Below the pieces are notes generated by a model. It worked only from the letters and a program-made list of their open reading frames with translations, searched no databases and was not told the origin of the DNA. A program made the translations under genes and the position numbers. Source: Dactylorhiza incarnata (Eukaryota > Streptophyta > Magnoliopsida > Asparagales > Orchidaceae). From it: DNA of 64,000 nucleotides. The DNA lies in the NCBI GenBank assembly GCA_033032865.1, contig JAWHQI010000170.1, forward strand, positions 5,159,501 through 5,223,500. Direction: 5' to 3'. This document shows, one piece after another, positions 22,601-29,994 of the stretch. The stretch's first letter is position 1, and the number at the start of each line of letters is the position of its first letter.

Positions 22601-25600
22601 GTATTAAGTTGCTTAAAGACAATAATTCTCTTAAAATAGCTAACAGATCATTACATAATGTAGAAGTGTTTCTGAAAGCCAGGAAATAACAAGAACAAAG
22701 CTTATTCAAACGAAGGAACTGATCCAATAGAGTATCCCTCGCTATTTGCATACAATGTCATAGGCCGGATCAATGTCAAGCATATTTTATAGTAAACCAG
22801 ACATAGCCTTCGAAGTAAGCACTATGAGTAGTACATGCTAAATCTTTTGATATCTCACGTATATGTTGTTAACATGATTCTACGCTACTTAAAAGGAACT
22901 CTTGGACAATGTCTTCTCTACATACCATTTTCTACGTCGTCGCTCATAGCTTTTGTTGATGCCAATTTTGTTGGTTCGATTGACGATTAAAATTTTACAA
23001 CTGCCTATATGATATTCTTGGGATGAAATTTTGTTACCCGGCATAACAAGAAAAAAAAGTTGTTCTCCGCTCAGCTACAAAAGGTAAATATAGAGCAATG
23101 ACACAAGCCGCTTTGAATTAGTTGGGCTTAATTTTTCTTCTTACATAACTAGGAGTCACCATTAGATCTCATGTTACTCTCAACTGTGATAACAAATTTG
23201 CAATTCACATTGTTAAAAATCGAGTATTTCATGAAATGACTAAACACATAGAAACAAATTGTCATTTTATCAGAGATAAAATAAAATAAAATAAATTAGT
23301 CCTCCAGTATGTGTCATCCACAAAATAAGTTGCATGCATCCTTACAAAGTCTCTCCCTCGAGCACAATTCACACATTTTACATCCAAGCTAGATATGATC
23401 AACATTTATGCTCCAGCTTGTGCGTGTGTACGTGTGTGTAAATGTTTAGTCCTACATCTCCTGGGGAATTTTAGTCTTGTCCCAAGACTCTTAGCCTCTC
23501 TCTCGAACACCATTCACATATTTTACATCCAAGCTACACATGATCAACATTTATCTCCAGCTTGCGGGCGAGTGTAGGCTTATATATATAAATAATATAT
23601 TAGTGCATATAAGTGTTCGGTCCCACATCTCCTATGAACGTTTAGTCTTGTCCCAAGACTCTTATATATGTACATGTATTCTTATTGTAAAATTGGAATA
23701 ATAAGTTTACACTTCCAACAATTATCAACCAATAATTGATTTCATTTTTTTCCACTTTCCTCCAATCCAAACGAAGCCCGTGAAGCTATGAACTAACATC
23801 CTTAAAAGAAGAATCAGATTGATGCACCCTGCCAAAAATCTAAATATGACTATTTACAGAGGAGGTTATTTCCACACAAGAAGCAATATATTTAGAGGAT
23901 CTATGTTTAGTACAAGAAATAGATTTTAAACAGCTTTGAATTAATCATTACATAATAGACAATTTTACAACAAATCTTCATGAAATAGATTTCCAGTTTA
24001 AACAATAATTTTCCAAAGCATTCGGCATGGCACAACCAGAATATATAGAGGTAAGATGTAGGATACCAAAGTCTAGGAAACTTACCATGCACTTGATTTT
24101 GAGGATCCAAAAACTCATCTAGTGTAGGTGTATAACCTCGCTGTTTTTCATTCCGAAGTAGCTTCATTTTCTCTTGTAAAGGTAGATTAAAAAATCTCTT
24201 ACTCTCATAGAAAACCTCATCCATTAATTCGAGGCTAATTCCATGATCAGTTACGTAGAAAAATCCAGAATCTAAACAAGCCTGAAACAGCACCCAAAAA
24301 CAGTGAAGATCTGCAGTTATGTAGAAACTAGAATGTAGCTCATTCAAGCATATGAAGGCTTTGAGCTACAGAATAATATTAATGATTGCTAAGACTTTCT
24401 ATTAATGTCTAGACAAACAAAAATTGAATAAATTATTAGTTAATGAATATAAACTATCAATGATACGCAAGTTTTCAAAAGAAAACACATTTCAAACCCA
24501 ATTTTCTCCACATTCAATGGAACATTGTTATTTTTTCCCCTTTTCTCTTCTATTTTGTAGTTTATCAAGATGTTTAACATAACCTGAAATGATAATCCGG
24601 ATGAAAATTGTAGAAGTTATCGCAGTTCAGTTTATTTAGGTCAATGTACTAGTGTCTTTAGTGATGCATGGGTTTAGTCTCACATTGTCATTTGGGTTTT
24701 ATGAGTCCTTGTAAGTCCTATATATTACCTCTTTGTGGAAGAATAAAACACACTTTTTCTATTTCTCTCTAAACATTTCAACATGGTATCAGAGCGGAAA
24801 AATGTTTCCTCCCTGATCCGCTTCCGCTTCTGAGTGCCTTAGGGCGCCTGTGAGACGATTCGTCTCGCGACTCCCCCTTACGCTACGCTCTCGTCTCTTT
24901 CTCCTGTAAGCCGCTTCCGTCGTCGAGCACCTCTGTTATTTCTGATCCCGACGTTGACCCTTCAGCTGCTCATCAACGAAGGCATCTGGTTCCGTGGACG
25001 ATAGTATCACTTGCTTCTTCCGCTCACTTACTGCTCTCGTGGACGACAACATCAACGGCTTCACCGGCCCGTCACAGATCCTGTCTGCTGAGGTCGATCC
25101 TCTGCTCGTCTACATCTCCTTCTCGCTCGATCTGCTCGTCGCATGCGCAGAAGATGTTCTCTTCGATCCTACCGGACCTATCAACGATATCGTTCCTGTT
25201 AGAGATGTCTTTCATGTTGTCTACCCCATCTGACGTTCCTGTCAGGGATCCCGCTACTACTCTGGTCTACAATCACTGCTTCCAGCTGCTGCCAGTGTTC
25301 CCGCTGATGTTCCCATCGACTGCTCCAGATCTTGTCAACTCCAGCCGTTGCACCTATTGTTTCTATCAATTCCAACCGCTGCGACCCCTTACGGGGTTTG
25401 ATCTCTCGCCGATGCTGAAGTCTTGTGATGTTTTTTTGGTCATTTTTTGTCTTTAAGTGTCTTTGTTTGGTTGTTGTTAGTATTTACTTTGTATGGTCTT
25501 GTTATGCCTGCATGCACGGGAAGTGTTTGGGACGAAGGCGACTCAGATGATATTTCTCGACTCTCGTCTTAGTCTCACATGCCCTCCAGGCTTATGTCTT

Positions 25601-28212
25601 GTGTTATTTGCGTCTCCCCAATTTTCTTCGTTGATTGGTATGTGGTATGGTCTTTCTTGGTTGGCATGTATTCCAGTGGGTTGTGTCGTGTGGGAGTATC
25701 CCCGGTGACCCGTCTGTTGACTTGATTCCAACGGGTTGTGACGTGTGGGTCTGTGTCCCAGGTGGACCATCTGTATTCCAGCAGTTGTGTCGTGTGGGTT
25801 TGTGTCGTGTGGGACGGTGTCATGTGGGACCGCCCTTTGTGCGGGTTATCCCCAACGGATTATTCCCGACGATTTTTCCCCGGTGACCCGTGTGATGTTT
25901 TGTCCCACTTAGCCTACCTTCATTACCTTTACATGATGTTTTCAAGCTGGAGGTTTGCCCTCTAGCTTGAGGGGGAGTGTTGGAGTTATCGCATTTCAGT
26001 TTATTTAGGTCAATGTATTAGTGTCTTTAGTGATGAATGGGTTTAGTCCCATATTGTCATTTGGTTTTATGAGTCCCCGTAAGTCCTATATATTGCCTCT
26101 TTGTGGAAGAATAAAACAATACTATTTTTATTTCTCTCTAAATATTTCAACAAAAACATTTTGTGATTTTAAAGAAAGAAGGAAGATGTTTTTACTTTCC
26201 TGTCCTTATCTTCCCTCCATTAACATAAAGGAGAAAGATTTTAGAGTGTTTTCATTGCTCGTGTTATTACCTCAGTAAGGGTTTAGTTTAGAATAACATT
26301 TATCGCAAATGGTTGTCCAAGAAAAAAAATGTGTATTTGGAGAAATTGTTTTTTCACGCTTCGCACAGTCCAGGACCAACTAAACATCGACATGTGTCCA
26401 ACCTCACTCTTTGCAAAATGAACTGATTGGCCCCCCAAAAGTGAAAGTCTCCCATGTTTTAACGGATTTAAGCTATTAAATGGTCGCAAAAAGAAAGAAA
26501 TGGAGGTTGACGATCCTTATCATGCCAAATCTAAAATAGACAAAAGTAAAGTTAGTTAGCACCATTTCATTGCTCATATTGTCTTTCACCACCGAAAGAG
26601 GAAATTTACCATCATTTCGGTCATTTTACAATCATTTCACGATTATTTTTACATTCATTTTAAGATGGACTTTTGGCATTTTGCACCTTTGAAGTACCCT
26701 CTTTGCTTTAGTTTTTAGAACTTTTCACTCTTAAAAATGAATTTCTTTGGCGAAATGCATCCCAAAGCAATTTTATTGATTTTTCCACTTAAAAAAATCA
26801 TGTGTAGAAATTGAAGGCTATTTTGGCCAGGTAGATTCTTTCTCGCAAAAATCTAGGGCCCGCTCTTCTTCTTCCCCGATACTCGCCCTAGCAGGCCGCT
26901 TTTAGAGTGATTCTCAGCCAATCCTCCGCCGATCCTCCTTCAATCCTCATCCGCTCAAGCCCAGGCTGATCCTCATATTACGCCAATCCTCATGCACTCA
27001 AGCCCAAGCCGATCAGCATCCATTGAAGAACAGGTAGACATTTTATTCCTCCTTCGAAGTTCTGAGATTAATGAGATCCAATTTTGTTTATGTTGACAAA
27101 ACTTGGGTTAATATAAGCAGTATTGATTTGTTGCATTCTAGTATATCTTCCAAAGGGACCTGAGAAGATTTTTGTTGTTCAGGATTAATCTTTCTTGTAT
27201 CAATCTACGTTCAGTTTAATTTTGTTTTGTGCAAGAAAGTAAGCTAAAATATGAAAACTAGACATGCATGGACACGGAATGTTAAAAACAGTCCTAAATT
27301 AGTACCATAAAGTCAAAAATCAAAAGAATCGGAGATATTACAATCAAATCTTGCGCCTACTGTCACCACAAATAAAGACAATCTAAATTGTTTTGAGAAA
27401 AAAGCTTGGAAAACTTATCTAGTTAGAAGACACAATTCATGAATTATGGGTTTACAACATAATTTCTCATAGAAAAAAGTAAATTATAAGCAGCAAGCAT
27501 AATAAATTTTCAACAAACCCAAAGAAGATAGTGCTCGAAATGACCTTTTTCAACTTATTAATAGTAGTGGAGCATTTGCACTTAGAGAGGTCTGCTCGAA
27601 ATATTCATGTAAATGAGAAATATTTAAAGCCAAAATGAAAATGCTCTCTTGTTTATAAATAAATGAATTTTGCTGATAACTTACTTTATTTATTCATGAG
27701 AATGTTAATCAAACTATGAACTTTTAATTTGTTACTTAGTGCCTGGGCTGAGAAAATTCTAGTTCAGCTGCTAGTGCCCACAGCAGTGTCAACGGGACCC
27801 TAAAATCTCTATCTGAGGCATGGATTCCAGAAAATCTAGCATATTAAAGTGTTTGAGAAGCTATCACTCTTTCTAAAATGAGCAGAATCATTGATAAAGC
27901 AGTATAATCCAATAATCACATGAATATTTACTGAAATTCGCCAAAACTACATCATCGAACTGCAGAATCTACTGAAATTCGCCAAAGAATGGGATAAAAC
28001 CTATCCTGAATTCATGAAAACCTAGAAAAAACGAAACAGAAATCAAACAAAAATCTTAAATATTACATCAAAAATAGGAACCCAAGTTCGAGTTCAAAAC
28101 AGAAAGCCTCAATACTGGAAAATAGAACATTCCGAACCTGTCGGAGGAGGGAAACAGATTTCTGGATGTCGGGATTCGATAGACTGATACAGTTTAGGGC
28201 AGCCTCTTCCAT
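4634..28212 (-). CDS. 2-oxoglutarate/Fe(II)-dependent dioxygenase, nine exons, 3' end off window
   Basis: Exons on the minus strand are 28212-28138, 24281-24086, 22529-22431, 20829-20778, 20059-19938, 19869-19769, 12891-12833, 5695-5639 and 4679-4634. All eight introns between them are GT-AG and the phases agree, giving 807 nt (269 codons). The N-terminal DIOX_N domain spans exons 1-3 ([16 protein letters not shown]). The 2OG-Fe(II) oxygenase core spans exons 4-9, with iron ligands HSD in exon 6 and the His of STLHRV in exon 9, and the 2OG-binding RxS (RYS) at the end of exon 9. Sequence resembles the plant group annotated as probable 2-OG dioxygenase At3g49630-like (family knowledge; substrate unknown). 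About 50-60 C-terminal residues, presumably exon 10, were not found. Start at 28212 was chosen because MEEAALNCI fits family N-termini; an in-frame ATG at 28251 is possible. Introns total over 22 kb through transposon insertion, yet no exon is broken. Confidence 0.88.
5639..5695 (-). CDS. Dioxygenase exon 8
   Basis: 57 nt between acceptor TTCCCCAG and donor GTATTC. It encodes [18 protein letters not shown], the conserved V-N-x-G-D-x-L-x-x-W-S-N block. Intron 7 before it is 7137 bp and holds four separate retroelement remnants. Confidence 0.92.
6062..6222 (+). repeat. Copia-type LTR (161 bp) followed by primer-binding site
   Basis: It begins TGTTGGTTTG and ends CTCTTCAACA. It is followed at once by tggtatcatagcc, one base off the initiator tRNA-Met primer-binding site TGGTATCAGAGC. 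No pol was found downstream, so this is a remnant in intron 7 of the dioxygenase gene. Confidence 0.65.
6164..6753 (+). repeat. 295-bp tandem duplication spanning LTR end and primer-binding site
   Basis: Two units, 6164-6458 and 6459-6753, are equal in length. Each starts CTTTAAATACCCC and ends CCCTTCCAG. By eye they differ at about 7 positions. Each carries the last part of the LTR, the primer-binding site and about 230 bases of leader. Confidence 0.85.
7280..7357 (-). repeat. 5S rRNA-like segment in the left Cassandra LTR
   Basis: On the minus strand this reads AACTCCGTAGTTAAGCGTGC, a short divergent stretch, then AGGATGGGTGACC and TTGGGAAGT, in the same order as the pol III promoter half of plant 5S rRNA. 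It is not a functional 5S gene: the first third is missing. Confidence 0.85.
7758..7821 (-). repeat. 5S rRNA-like segment in the right Cassandra LTR, truncated
   Basis: The minus strand shows GTTAAGTGTGCT, AGGATGGGTAACC and GAGAAGTG, parallel to the left copy but with more changes and cut off at the outer end. Confidence 0.75.
7825..8045. repeat. Tandem repeat of about 97 bp, two full units plus a partial
   Basis: The segment caattcatg(a/g)(a/g)gattgaggg recurs at 7902 and 7999 (97-bp spacing), with a diverged start at about 7825. Units contain ataagaag and gattaaaa(a/g)ggtaagatgg. No coding content was seen. Confidence 0.65.
8298..8558 (-). repeat. 3' LTR of the gag-only element
   Basis: 261 bp. 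On the plus strand it starts TGATACGAACAGG and ends GAGCGTAACA. It is nearly identical to 10095-10354. The purine-rich ggtggggtgt on the minus strand just inside it is the polypurine tract. Confidence 0.9.
8614..9693 (-). pseudogene. Gag of the gag-only element, one amber stop
   Basis: 360 codons on the minus strand starting [17 protein letters not shown], a coiled-coil-like N-terminus. The retrotransposon gag core follows ([39 protein letters not shown]), then a proline-rich linker with a run of P and R, and a zinc-knuckle-like [15 protein letters not shown] near the C-terminus. A single in-frame TAG at 9402-9400 replaces the residue that is Gln in the related gag near 19520 (AEQYFDL), so one C-to-T change explains it. 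Everything else is open, indicating a recently functional gag. It packages element RNA if expressed; as it stands the protein would be truncated. Confidence 0.85.
10095..10354 (-). repeat. 5' LTR of the gag-only element
   Basis: 260 bp, near-identical to 8298-8558 over its whole length. The minus-strand sequence just inside it (TTTGGTCCGATCC) is the candidate primer-binding site. Confidence 0.9.
10360..11000. other. AT-rich intron 7 sequence
   Basis: Unique-looking AT-rich sequence. No ORF, repeat or transposon end was recognised. Confidence 0.4.
11008..11755 (+). pseudogene. Copia RT fragment
   Basis: Copia RT blocks on the plus strand: [31 protein letters not shown], then [11 protein letters not shown] in a shifted frame (catalytic Tyr-x-Asp-Asp present, near 11265), [16 protein letters not shown] and [19 protein letters not shown], ending in YLKN. 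At least two frameshifts (near 11265 and 11360) break it. It closely resembles the minus-strand copia at 56.4-57.2 kb, so both come from one family. RNase H is cut off at 11755 where gypsy gag begins. Confidence 0.85.
11785..12330 (+). pseudogene. Ty3/gypsy gag fragment before an LTR
   Basis: A retrotransposon gag core is readable ([36 protein letters not shown]). After a stop near 12082 and a frame change comes a zinc-knuckle piece, [16 protein letters not shown]. There is no protease or pol before the following LTR at 12412, so the parent was also a gag-only or pol-deleted element. The 5' side is replaced by unrelated copia RT. Confidence 0.75.
12412..12684 (+). repeat. 3' LTR with perfect terminal inverted repeat (273 bp)
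   Basis: It starts TGTTATGGGCT and ends AGCCCATAACA, an 11-bp perfect inverted terminal repeat, and is preceded by the purine tract ggtgggagaga. It belongs to the gag fragment upstream. The 5' LTR is absent, so no target duplication can be tested. Exon 7 of the dioxygenase starts 149 bases downstream on the other strand. Confidence 0.8.
12833..12891 (-). CDS. Dioxygenase exon 7
   Basis: 59 nt between acceptor TTACTAG and donor GTTAGT. It encodes [19 protein letters not shown]. In relatives this directly follows the G-L-Q that ends exon 6. Intron 6 between them is 6877 bp and holds a chromovirus. Confidence 0.9.
13276..13378. repeat. Host segment, copy 1 of a 103-bp flanking duplication
   Basis: The sequence from aaatgttatttaaaatg to acaatcat precedes the chromovirus 5' LTR and recurs at 19657-19759, with about five differences by eye. 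LTR elements make 5-bp duplications, so this is not a target-site duplication. Confidence 0.85.
13378..13744 (+). repeat. Chromovirus 5' LTR (367 bp)
   Basis: It starts TGTTACAGAGCTGC and ends GGGATCGTATCA. It is similar throughout to 18488-18872. A pyrimidine-rich ctctctctatctcccctcc stretch lies near the 3' end, and cctctataagagg near 13585 is a TATA-like box. Confidence 0.85.
14050..15060 (+). pseudogene. Chromovirus gag
   Basis: It starts [20 protein letters not shown], with a heptad-like [11 protein letters not shown] segment, then the gag core, which is split over three frames by frameshifts near 14350 and 14570 and by a TGA at 14469-14471. The second copy (near 19605) has CGA (Arg) there, so the stop is a C-to-T change. 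The later part reads [20 protein letters not shown] and [19 protein letters not shown] zinc-knuckle region around 14960-15010 is frame-broken. The upstream open frame from 13510 overlaps the LTR and is not gag. Confidence 0.8.
15101..15600 (+). pseudogene. Chromovirus aspartic protease
   Basis: The catalytic D-S-G-A motif is intact ([18 protein letters not shown], near 15220), with a downstream hydrophobic [11 protein letters not shown] flap-side segment (near 15425). It is continuous in one frame with the start of RT (to 15934), as in other chromoviruses where PR-RT-RH-IN form one polyprotein. Confidence 0.85.
15770..17383 (+). pseudogene. Chromovirus RT and RNase H, catalytic Asp lost
   Basis: RT starts at [18 protein letters not shown] one-base shift near 15910 separates it from [19 protein letters not shown]. 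The block [14 protein letters not shown] and the [11 protein letters not shown] block are intact. At the catalytic site near 16230, where the family has F-x-DD, a poly-T run has shifted the frame and the codon before Asp reads TAT, giving FYD instead of FDD, so the first Asp is missing. The RNase H domain follows ([49 protein letters not shown]), then [17 protein letters not shown] before integrase. Confidence 0.85.
17070..18130 (+). pseudogene. Chromovirus integrase
   Basis: The zinc-binding region is recognisable ([31 protein letters not shown]), then a frameshift near 17375. The core domain reads [18 protein letters not shown] and [15 protein letters not shown]; the next catalytic block is shifted ([18 protein letters not shown]) and [18 protein letters not shown] follows. 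Asp residues of the D-D-E core remain in two separate frames. A deletion or shift near 17860 removes the conserved segment after YNTAYH. Confidence 0.82.
18130..18487 (+). pseudogene. Chromovirus C-terminal domain with chromodomain-like segment
   Basis: [18 protein letters not shown] is the conserved integrase C-terminal tail. The chromodomain-like stretch that follows includes [19 protein letters not shown] and ends in [15 protein letters not shown]. Chromodomains target integration to particular chromatin marks (family knowledge). It is open in one frame up to the LTR. Confidence 0.8.
18488..18872 (+). repeat. Second chromovirus LTR (385 bp)
   Basis: It begins TGTTACGGAGTTGC and ends GGGATCGTATCA. 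It is the 3' LTR of the full-length body and also the 5' LTR of the truncated second body. It is longer than the first LTR, partly through an extra ctctttctccctc repeat and a short aattaataatt duplication. Confidence 0.85.
18873..19656 (+). pseudogene. Second, truncated chromovirus body (leader and gag start)
   Basis: It repeats the leader and gag N-terminus of the first copy ([20 protein letters not shown]) and continues in frame through [16 protein letters not shown] and [19 protein letters not shown] without the stop and shift seen in copy 1. It ends abruptly at AAGAAATG (about 19661), where the 103-bp host segment resumes. The five bases AAATG are shared by gag and host at the junction. 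This copy is the better-preserved gag N-terminus. Confidence 0.85.
19657..19759. repeat. Host segment, copy 2 of the 103-bp flanking duplication
   Basis: It matches 13276-13378 and is followed 8 bases later by the exon 6 splice donor. It is therefore the copy in its original place next to the gene. Confidence 0.85.
19769..19869 (-). CDS. Dioxygenase exon 6 with HxD iron site
   Basis: 101 nt between acceptor AATTCAG and donor GTACCA. It encodes [17 protein letters not shown] followed by TTDDVAGLQ. His and Asp of HSD are the first two iron ligands of the family. The donor lies 8 bases from the 103-bp duplicated host segment beside the chromovirus. Confidence 0.93.
19938..20059 (-). CDS. Dioxygenase exon 5
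   Basis: 122 nt between acceptor CTTACAG and donor GTAGAA. It encodes [17 protein letters not shown], then [12 protein letters not shown] and [10 protein letters not shown], the entry into the double-stranded beta-helix core. Only a 68-bp intron separates it from exon 6. Confidence 0.92.
20778..20829 (-). CDS. Dioxygenase exon 4
   Basis: 52 nt between acceptor TTCTTAAG and donor GTAAGA. It encodes [15 protein letters not shown], matching the family L-P-x-W-R-x-x-M-E-x-Y-H block. Enters in phase 1 and leaves in phase 2. Confidence 0.88.
20880..20903. repeat. AT microsatellite
   Basis: A short (ta)n run within intron 3, flanked by A-rich sequence. Confidence 0.7.
21170..21970 (+). repeat. LTR-like fragments in intron 3
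   Basis: The stretch near 21180-21360 (tgttggccctcaaag; tgttgggttaattcc; gcttataagtacg) and two related pieces at about 21360-21560 and 21765-21960, sharing agggaaa(a/g)g...gat(c/a)aaag and ttta(c/g)cca(a/g)atacacca-like motifs, look like LTR or leader fragments of copia elements. No gag or pol is attached and the ends are unclear. Confidence 0.4.
22055..22150 (+). pseudogene. Copia RNase H fragment
   Basis: [20 protein letters not shown] followed by KHIVTLF matches the copia RNase H C-terminal block (C-D-N-x-x-A...F-H-x-x-x-K-H-I). It is a short, isolated piece in intron 3. Confidence 0.7.
22431..22529 (-). CDS. Dioxygenase exon 3
   Basis: 99 nt between acceptor TTTATAG and donor GTGACC. 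It encodes [17 protein letters not shown] and FFGPNQWPS. The G-R-E-x-P and G-P-N-x-W-P motifs are typical of this dioxygenase subgroup. Phase 1 at both ends. Confidence 0.92.
22770..23410 (+). pseudogene. Copia RT/RNase H fragment
   Basis: Frame-broken copia blocks on the plus strand: [13 protein letters not shown] (end of RT, near 22795), a YLKGT-like block, [12 protein letters not shown] (RNase H, near 22950), then [20 protein letters not shown] and [12 protein letters not shown] (near 23190-23280). Several frameshifts and stops. It runs into LTR-like DNA at about 23360. It lies in intron 2 of the dioxygenase gene. Confidence 0.75.
23360..23722 (+). repeat. Direct repeat of copia 3'-end/LTR sequence
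   Basis: The segment from cacattttacatccaagct through gatcaacattta to tagtcttgtcccaagactctta occurs at about 23366-23490 and again, with an inserted AT-rich stretch, at about 23513-23664. The right copy ends tacacttccaaca, a likely LTR terminus. Two overlapping LTR ends or a partial duplication would explain it. Confidence 0.5.
24086..24281 (-). CDS. Dioxygenase exon 2 (DIOX_N)
   Basis: 196 nt between acceptor TTTCAG and donor GTAAGT. It encodes [16 protein letters not shown], then the helix with [18 protein letters not shown] and the conserved RGYTP segment. It is the most diagnostic exon of the N-terminal domain and ends in phase 1. Confidence 0.92.
24609..24783 (+). repeat. 5' LTR of the 1.5-kb element
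   Basis: It starts TGTAGAAGTTATCG and ends AACATTTCAACA, with a TATA-like cctatatatta near 24717. It is followed by the initiator tRNA-Met primer-binding site. Confidence 0.85.
24784..24795 (+). other. Primer-binding site (tRNA-iMet)
   Basis: tggtatcagagc, complementary to the 3' end of plant initiator tRNA-Met, used by most plant copia elements. Confidence 0.85.
24796..25960 (+). other. Internal region of the 1.5-kb element
   Basis: It contains a 79-codon plus-strand frame near 24994-25233 ([18 protein letters not shown]) and an overlapping one to 25456. Neither resembles gag or pol. Nearby cgtcgtgtggg- and ccggtgacccgt-type motifs are repeated (25690-25890). The origin of the interior is unknown; it may be captured host sequence. 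Confidence 0.5.
25978..26152 (+). repeat. 3' LTR of the 1.5-kb element
   Basis: It starts TGTTGGAGTTATCG and ends AATATTTCAACA. Same length as the 5' copy. Confidence 0.85.
26160..28130. other. Remaining intron 1 sequence
   Basis: AT-rich. No exon with conserved dioxygenase residues, no transposon terminus and no long frame was recognised. A short repeated tctactgaaattcgccaaa occurs near 27930 and 27967. Confidence 0.4.
28138..28212 (-). CDS. Dioxygenase exon 1
   Basis: 75 nt, 25 codons, MEEAALNCI through SLLRQ, ending CAG before donor GTTCGG. Exon 2 joins in phase 0 with ACLDSGFF, exactly the family order. An upstream in-frame ATG (28251) would add 13 residues. Confidence 0.82.
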
Positions 28213-28933
28213 CCCTCCCTCGATTCTTTCATACAAAATCCTGAATTTCACCGGAATTTGCCGGAGAATTATGTTGAAGAAAAGTTGGAAGCCGTGTTCG
28301 ATTTTTGTTTCTTATTTATGTTTTTTAGTAATACTGTTCTTCAGCAAAATTAATTGTCACTTGCAAATCATTATTATCGTGATTAGTTTTTAATTTCTAA
28401 TTAAAAGGGAGGTGTTATTAGCACTCTTAAATTGACTCTTAACACTAAAAAAATGAACTTGTAGGGCTTTTAAAAAAAAACTATCCGCACTCACGCTCAT
28501 CCGACGCGAGAGAATTTTCTGTACGTGTAACGTTTCTAAAGAATGGTACGGGACAGTATTTTTAGTTGAAATTGCGACTGTAACTGTATTCACAGTTATA
28601 TTTACAGTCGTAAAAACATATGTAATTTACAATTGTAACTGTATTAAAAAAAATCACTTTTTAACACGTGTATTTTCAGACCGTAAGATATACATATGAG
28701 ATCTTAAAATGATCATAAAAATAATTAAATTAATATTCTATAATTTATTTTTTTAAAAACACTATATTTTGATCTACAAATACAATAAGCGCATCATTCT
28801 TTAGGTATGTTATGCGTACCTAAGTATTTTCCCATCCGACGCCCTCTTCCTTCCGCAGTTTAGTTACCTCACTTGTTCGCTGGATATTCGCGATGCGGGC
28901 GCTTTGATGAATCGTGTATTCGCCATTTTAATG
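28213..28933 (-). promoter_or_regulatory. Presumed promoter and 5' UTR side of the dioxygenase gene
   Basis: The sequence upstream of exon 1 is AT-rich with poly-A/T runs. No clear TATA box or known element could be assigned. A segment near 28410-28490 (gtgttattagcactcttaaa; actatccgcactcacg) resembles inverted sequence near 46575-46710 and may be a small transposon remnant. The Tat-like element starts only about 0.73 kb upstream of the start codon. Confidence 0.35.
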
Positions 28934-29027
28934 ACACTTGTTGTACACCCGTAAAGGCCTTAGGACGCACCTGAAGAAAGCCCCGGAAAAGAGAGAAGGG
29001 GTCGACGGTCAAAGAGCGCGGTAGCAC

Positions 29028-29350
29028 GCAGGCTGCACCCCCCGACCGCACCGCCCTTGGGGGTGCGGCCGGCCAAGTCGCACCCCCCAGGCACCACCCC
29101 CCCCCCCCCAAGGGGGTGCGGCCCGCCCGCACCCCCCAAGGGGGTGCTGCCAAGCCGCACCCATTGGGGGGTGCGGCCAAGCCGCACCCCCCCCCCTGGG
29201 GTGCGGCTAAGCCGCACCCCCCTTGGGGTGCGGCCAAGCCGCACCCCCTTGGGGGGTGCGGCCAATCCGCACCCCCCCCCCTTGGGGGGTGCGGCCAATC
29301 CGCACCCCCCCTTTTTCTTTGGGGTGCGCGGCCGCGCCCACCCCTCCTCG
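29028..29350. repeat. GC-rich palindromic array in the LTR
   Basis: About ten tandem units of the form GGGGTGCGGCCAAGCCGCACC, each nearly self-complementary, separated by C-runs and G-runs of variable length. The same array recurs in the 3' LTR at 42815-43070 with different unit boundaries. Long frames in both directions here are by-products of the repeat. Confidence 0.9.
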
Positions 29351-29522
29351 GGGTGCGGTCCGGCGCCCTCTCCTCGCCAAAGGATCTCGGTCCCCCCTTT
29401 GGGGGGCAACTCCCCGTCCGCCGTCCGTCGTTCGCCCGAGGCATCTCCGTGGTTCGTTGCGCACTTGGAGCACTTCAGCGCTAGCGCGCGCTCAGAACGT
29501 TTCTGAGCGCGATCAGGAAGCT

Positions 29523-29650
29523 TTCTCACTTTTTGTCTTTTCGGCTTCTCACTTTTTGGGTTTCCGGCTTCTCACTTTTTGGGTTTCCGGCTTCTCACTT
29601 TTTGTTTTTCCGGCTTCTCACTTTTTGTCTTTCAGGCTTCTCACTTTTCA
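29523..29650. repeat. 23-bp tandem repeat in the LTR
   Basis: About five copies of cttctcactttttg followed by (t/g)(c/g)tttccgg. The same repeat is in the 3' LTR (43255-43380), and related inverted units are in the minus-strand element at 49515-49600 and 53740-53850. Confidence 0.85.
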
Positions 29651-29844
29651 GGAACAGTCAGTCGCCTTTTTCGCCTCCAACGGAACTGCCCGAACTGCCC
29701 GAGCTGCCCAAGCTGCCCGAGGGGCAAGGTGGTCATTTACGAAAAATGGCAATCTGAGGGCCCCGAACCGGAGAATATGATTCGTCCACCGAGCATTTAT
29801 GGAAACTACCAACGACAAAATTACCGGGTCGCCCCCGGCCAAAG

Positions 29845-29854
29845 CTATAAAAGG
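29845..29854 (+). promoter_or_regulatory. LTR TATA box
   Basis: ctataaaagg within the sequence ccaaagctataaaaggagcc. The same sequence is at 43576 in the 3' LTR and inverted at 49312 and 53537 in the related gag-only element. This conservation marks it as the LTR promoter. Confidence 0.7.
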
Positions 29855-29994
29855 AGCCCCAAGGCTTCATTTGAGAGGATCTTGACTTCTGGACCCGGGA
29901 GAGCTCCTTGCAGACTTTTGCGGAATTCTCCTTCGGCGCTTGAAGATCTCCTTCGTGGACTTGAAGATCTTCATCATCCCGAAAGGCGACTAGC

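Larger units (their letters stand above)
24609..26152 (+). mobile_element. Non-autonomous LTR element, 1544 bp, no gag or pol recognised
   Basis: LTRs at 24609-24783 and 25978-26152 (175 bp each) match with roughly 15 differences. The primer-binding site tggtatcagagc starts directly after the 5' LTR, and the purine tract gagggggag directly precedes the 3' LTR. The flanks AAAAT and AAAAC differ by one base from a 5-bp duplication. The 1.2-kb interior has no gag, RT or integrase motif. It lies in intron 1 of the dioxygenase gene, opposite in orientation. Confidence 0.85.

Noticed and set aside
28869..29780. Several overlapping 120-190-codon frames rich in Pro, Gly and Arg
   Set aside because: Low-complexity translations of the palindrome array and 23-bp repeats in the LTR; the 3' LTR copy at 42.5-43.5 kb gives the same artefacts.
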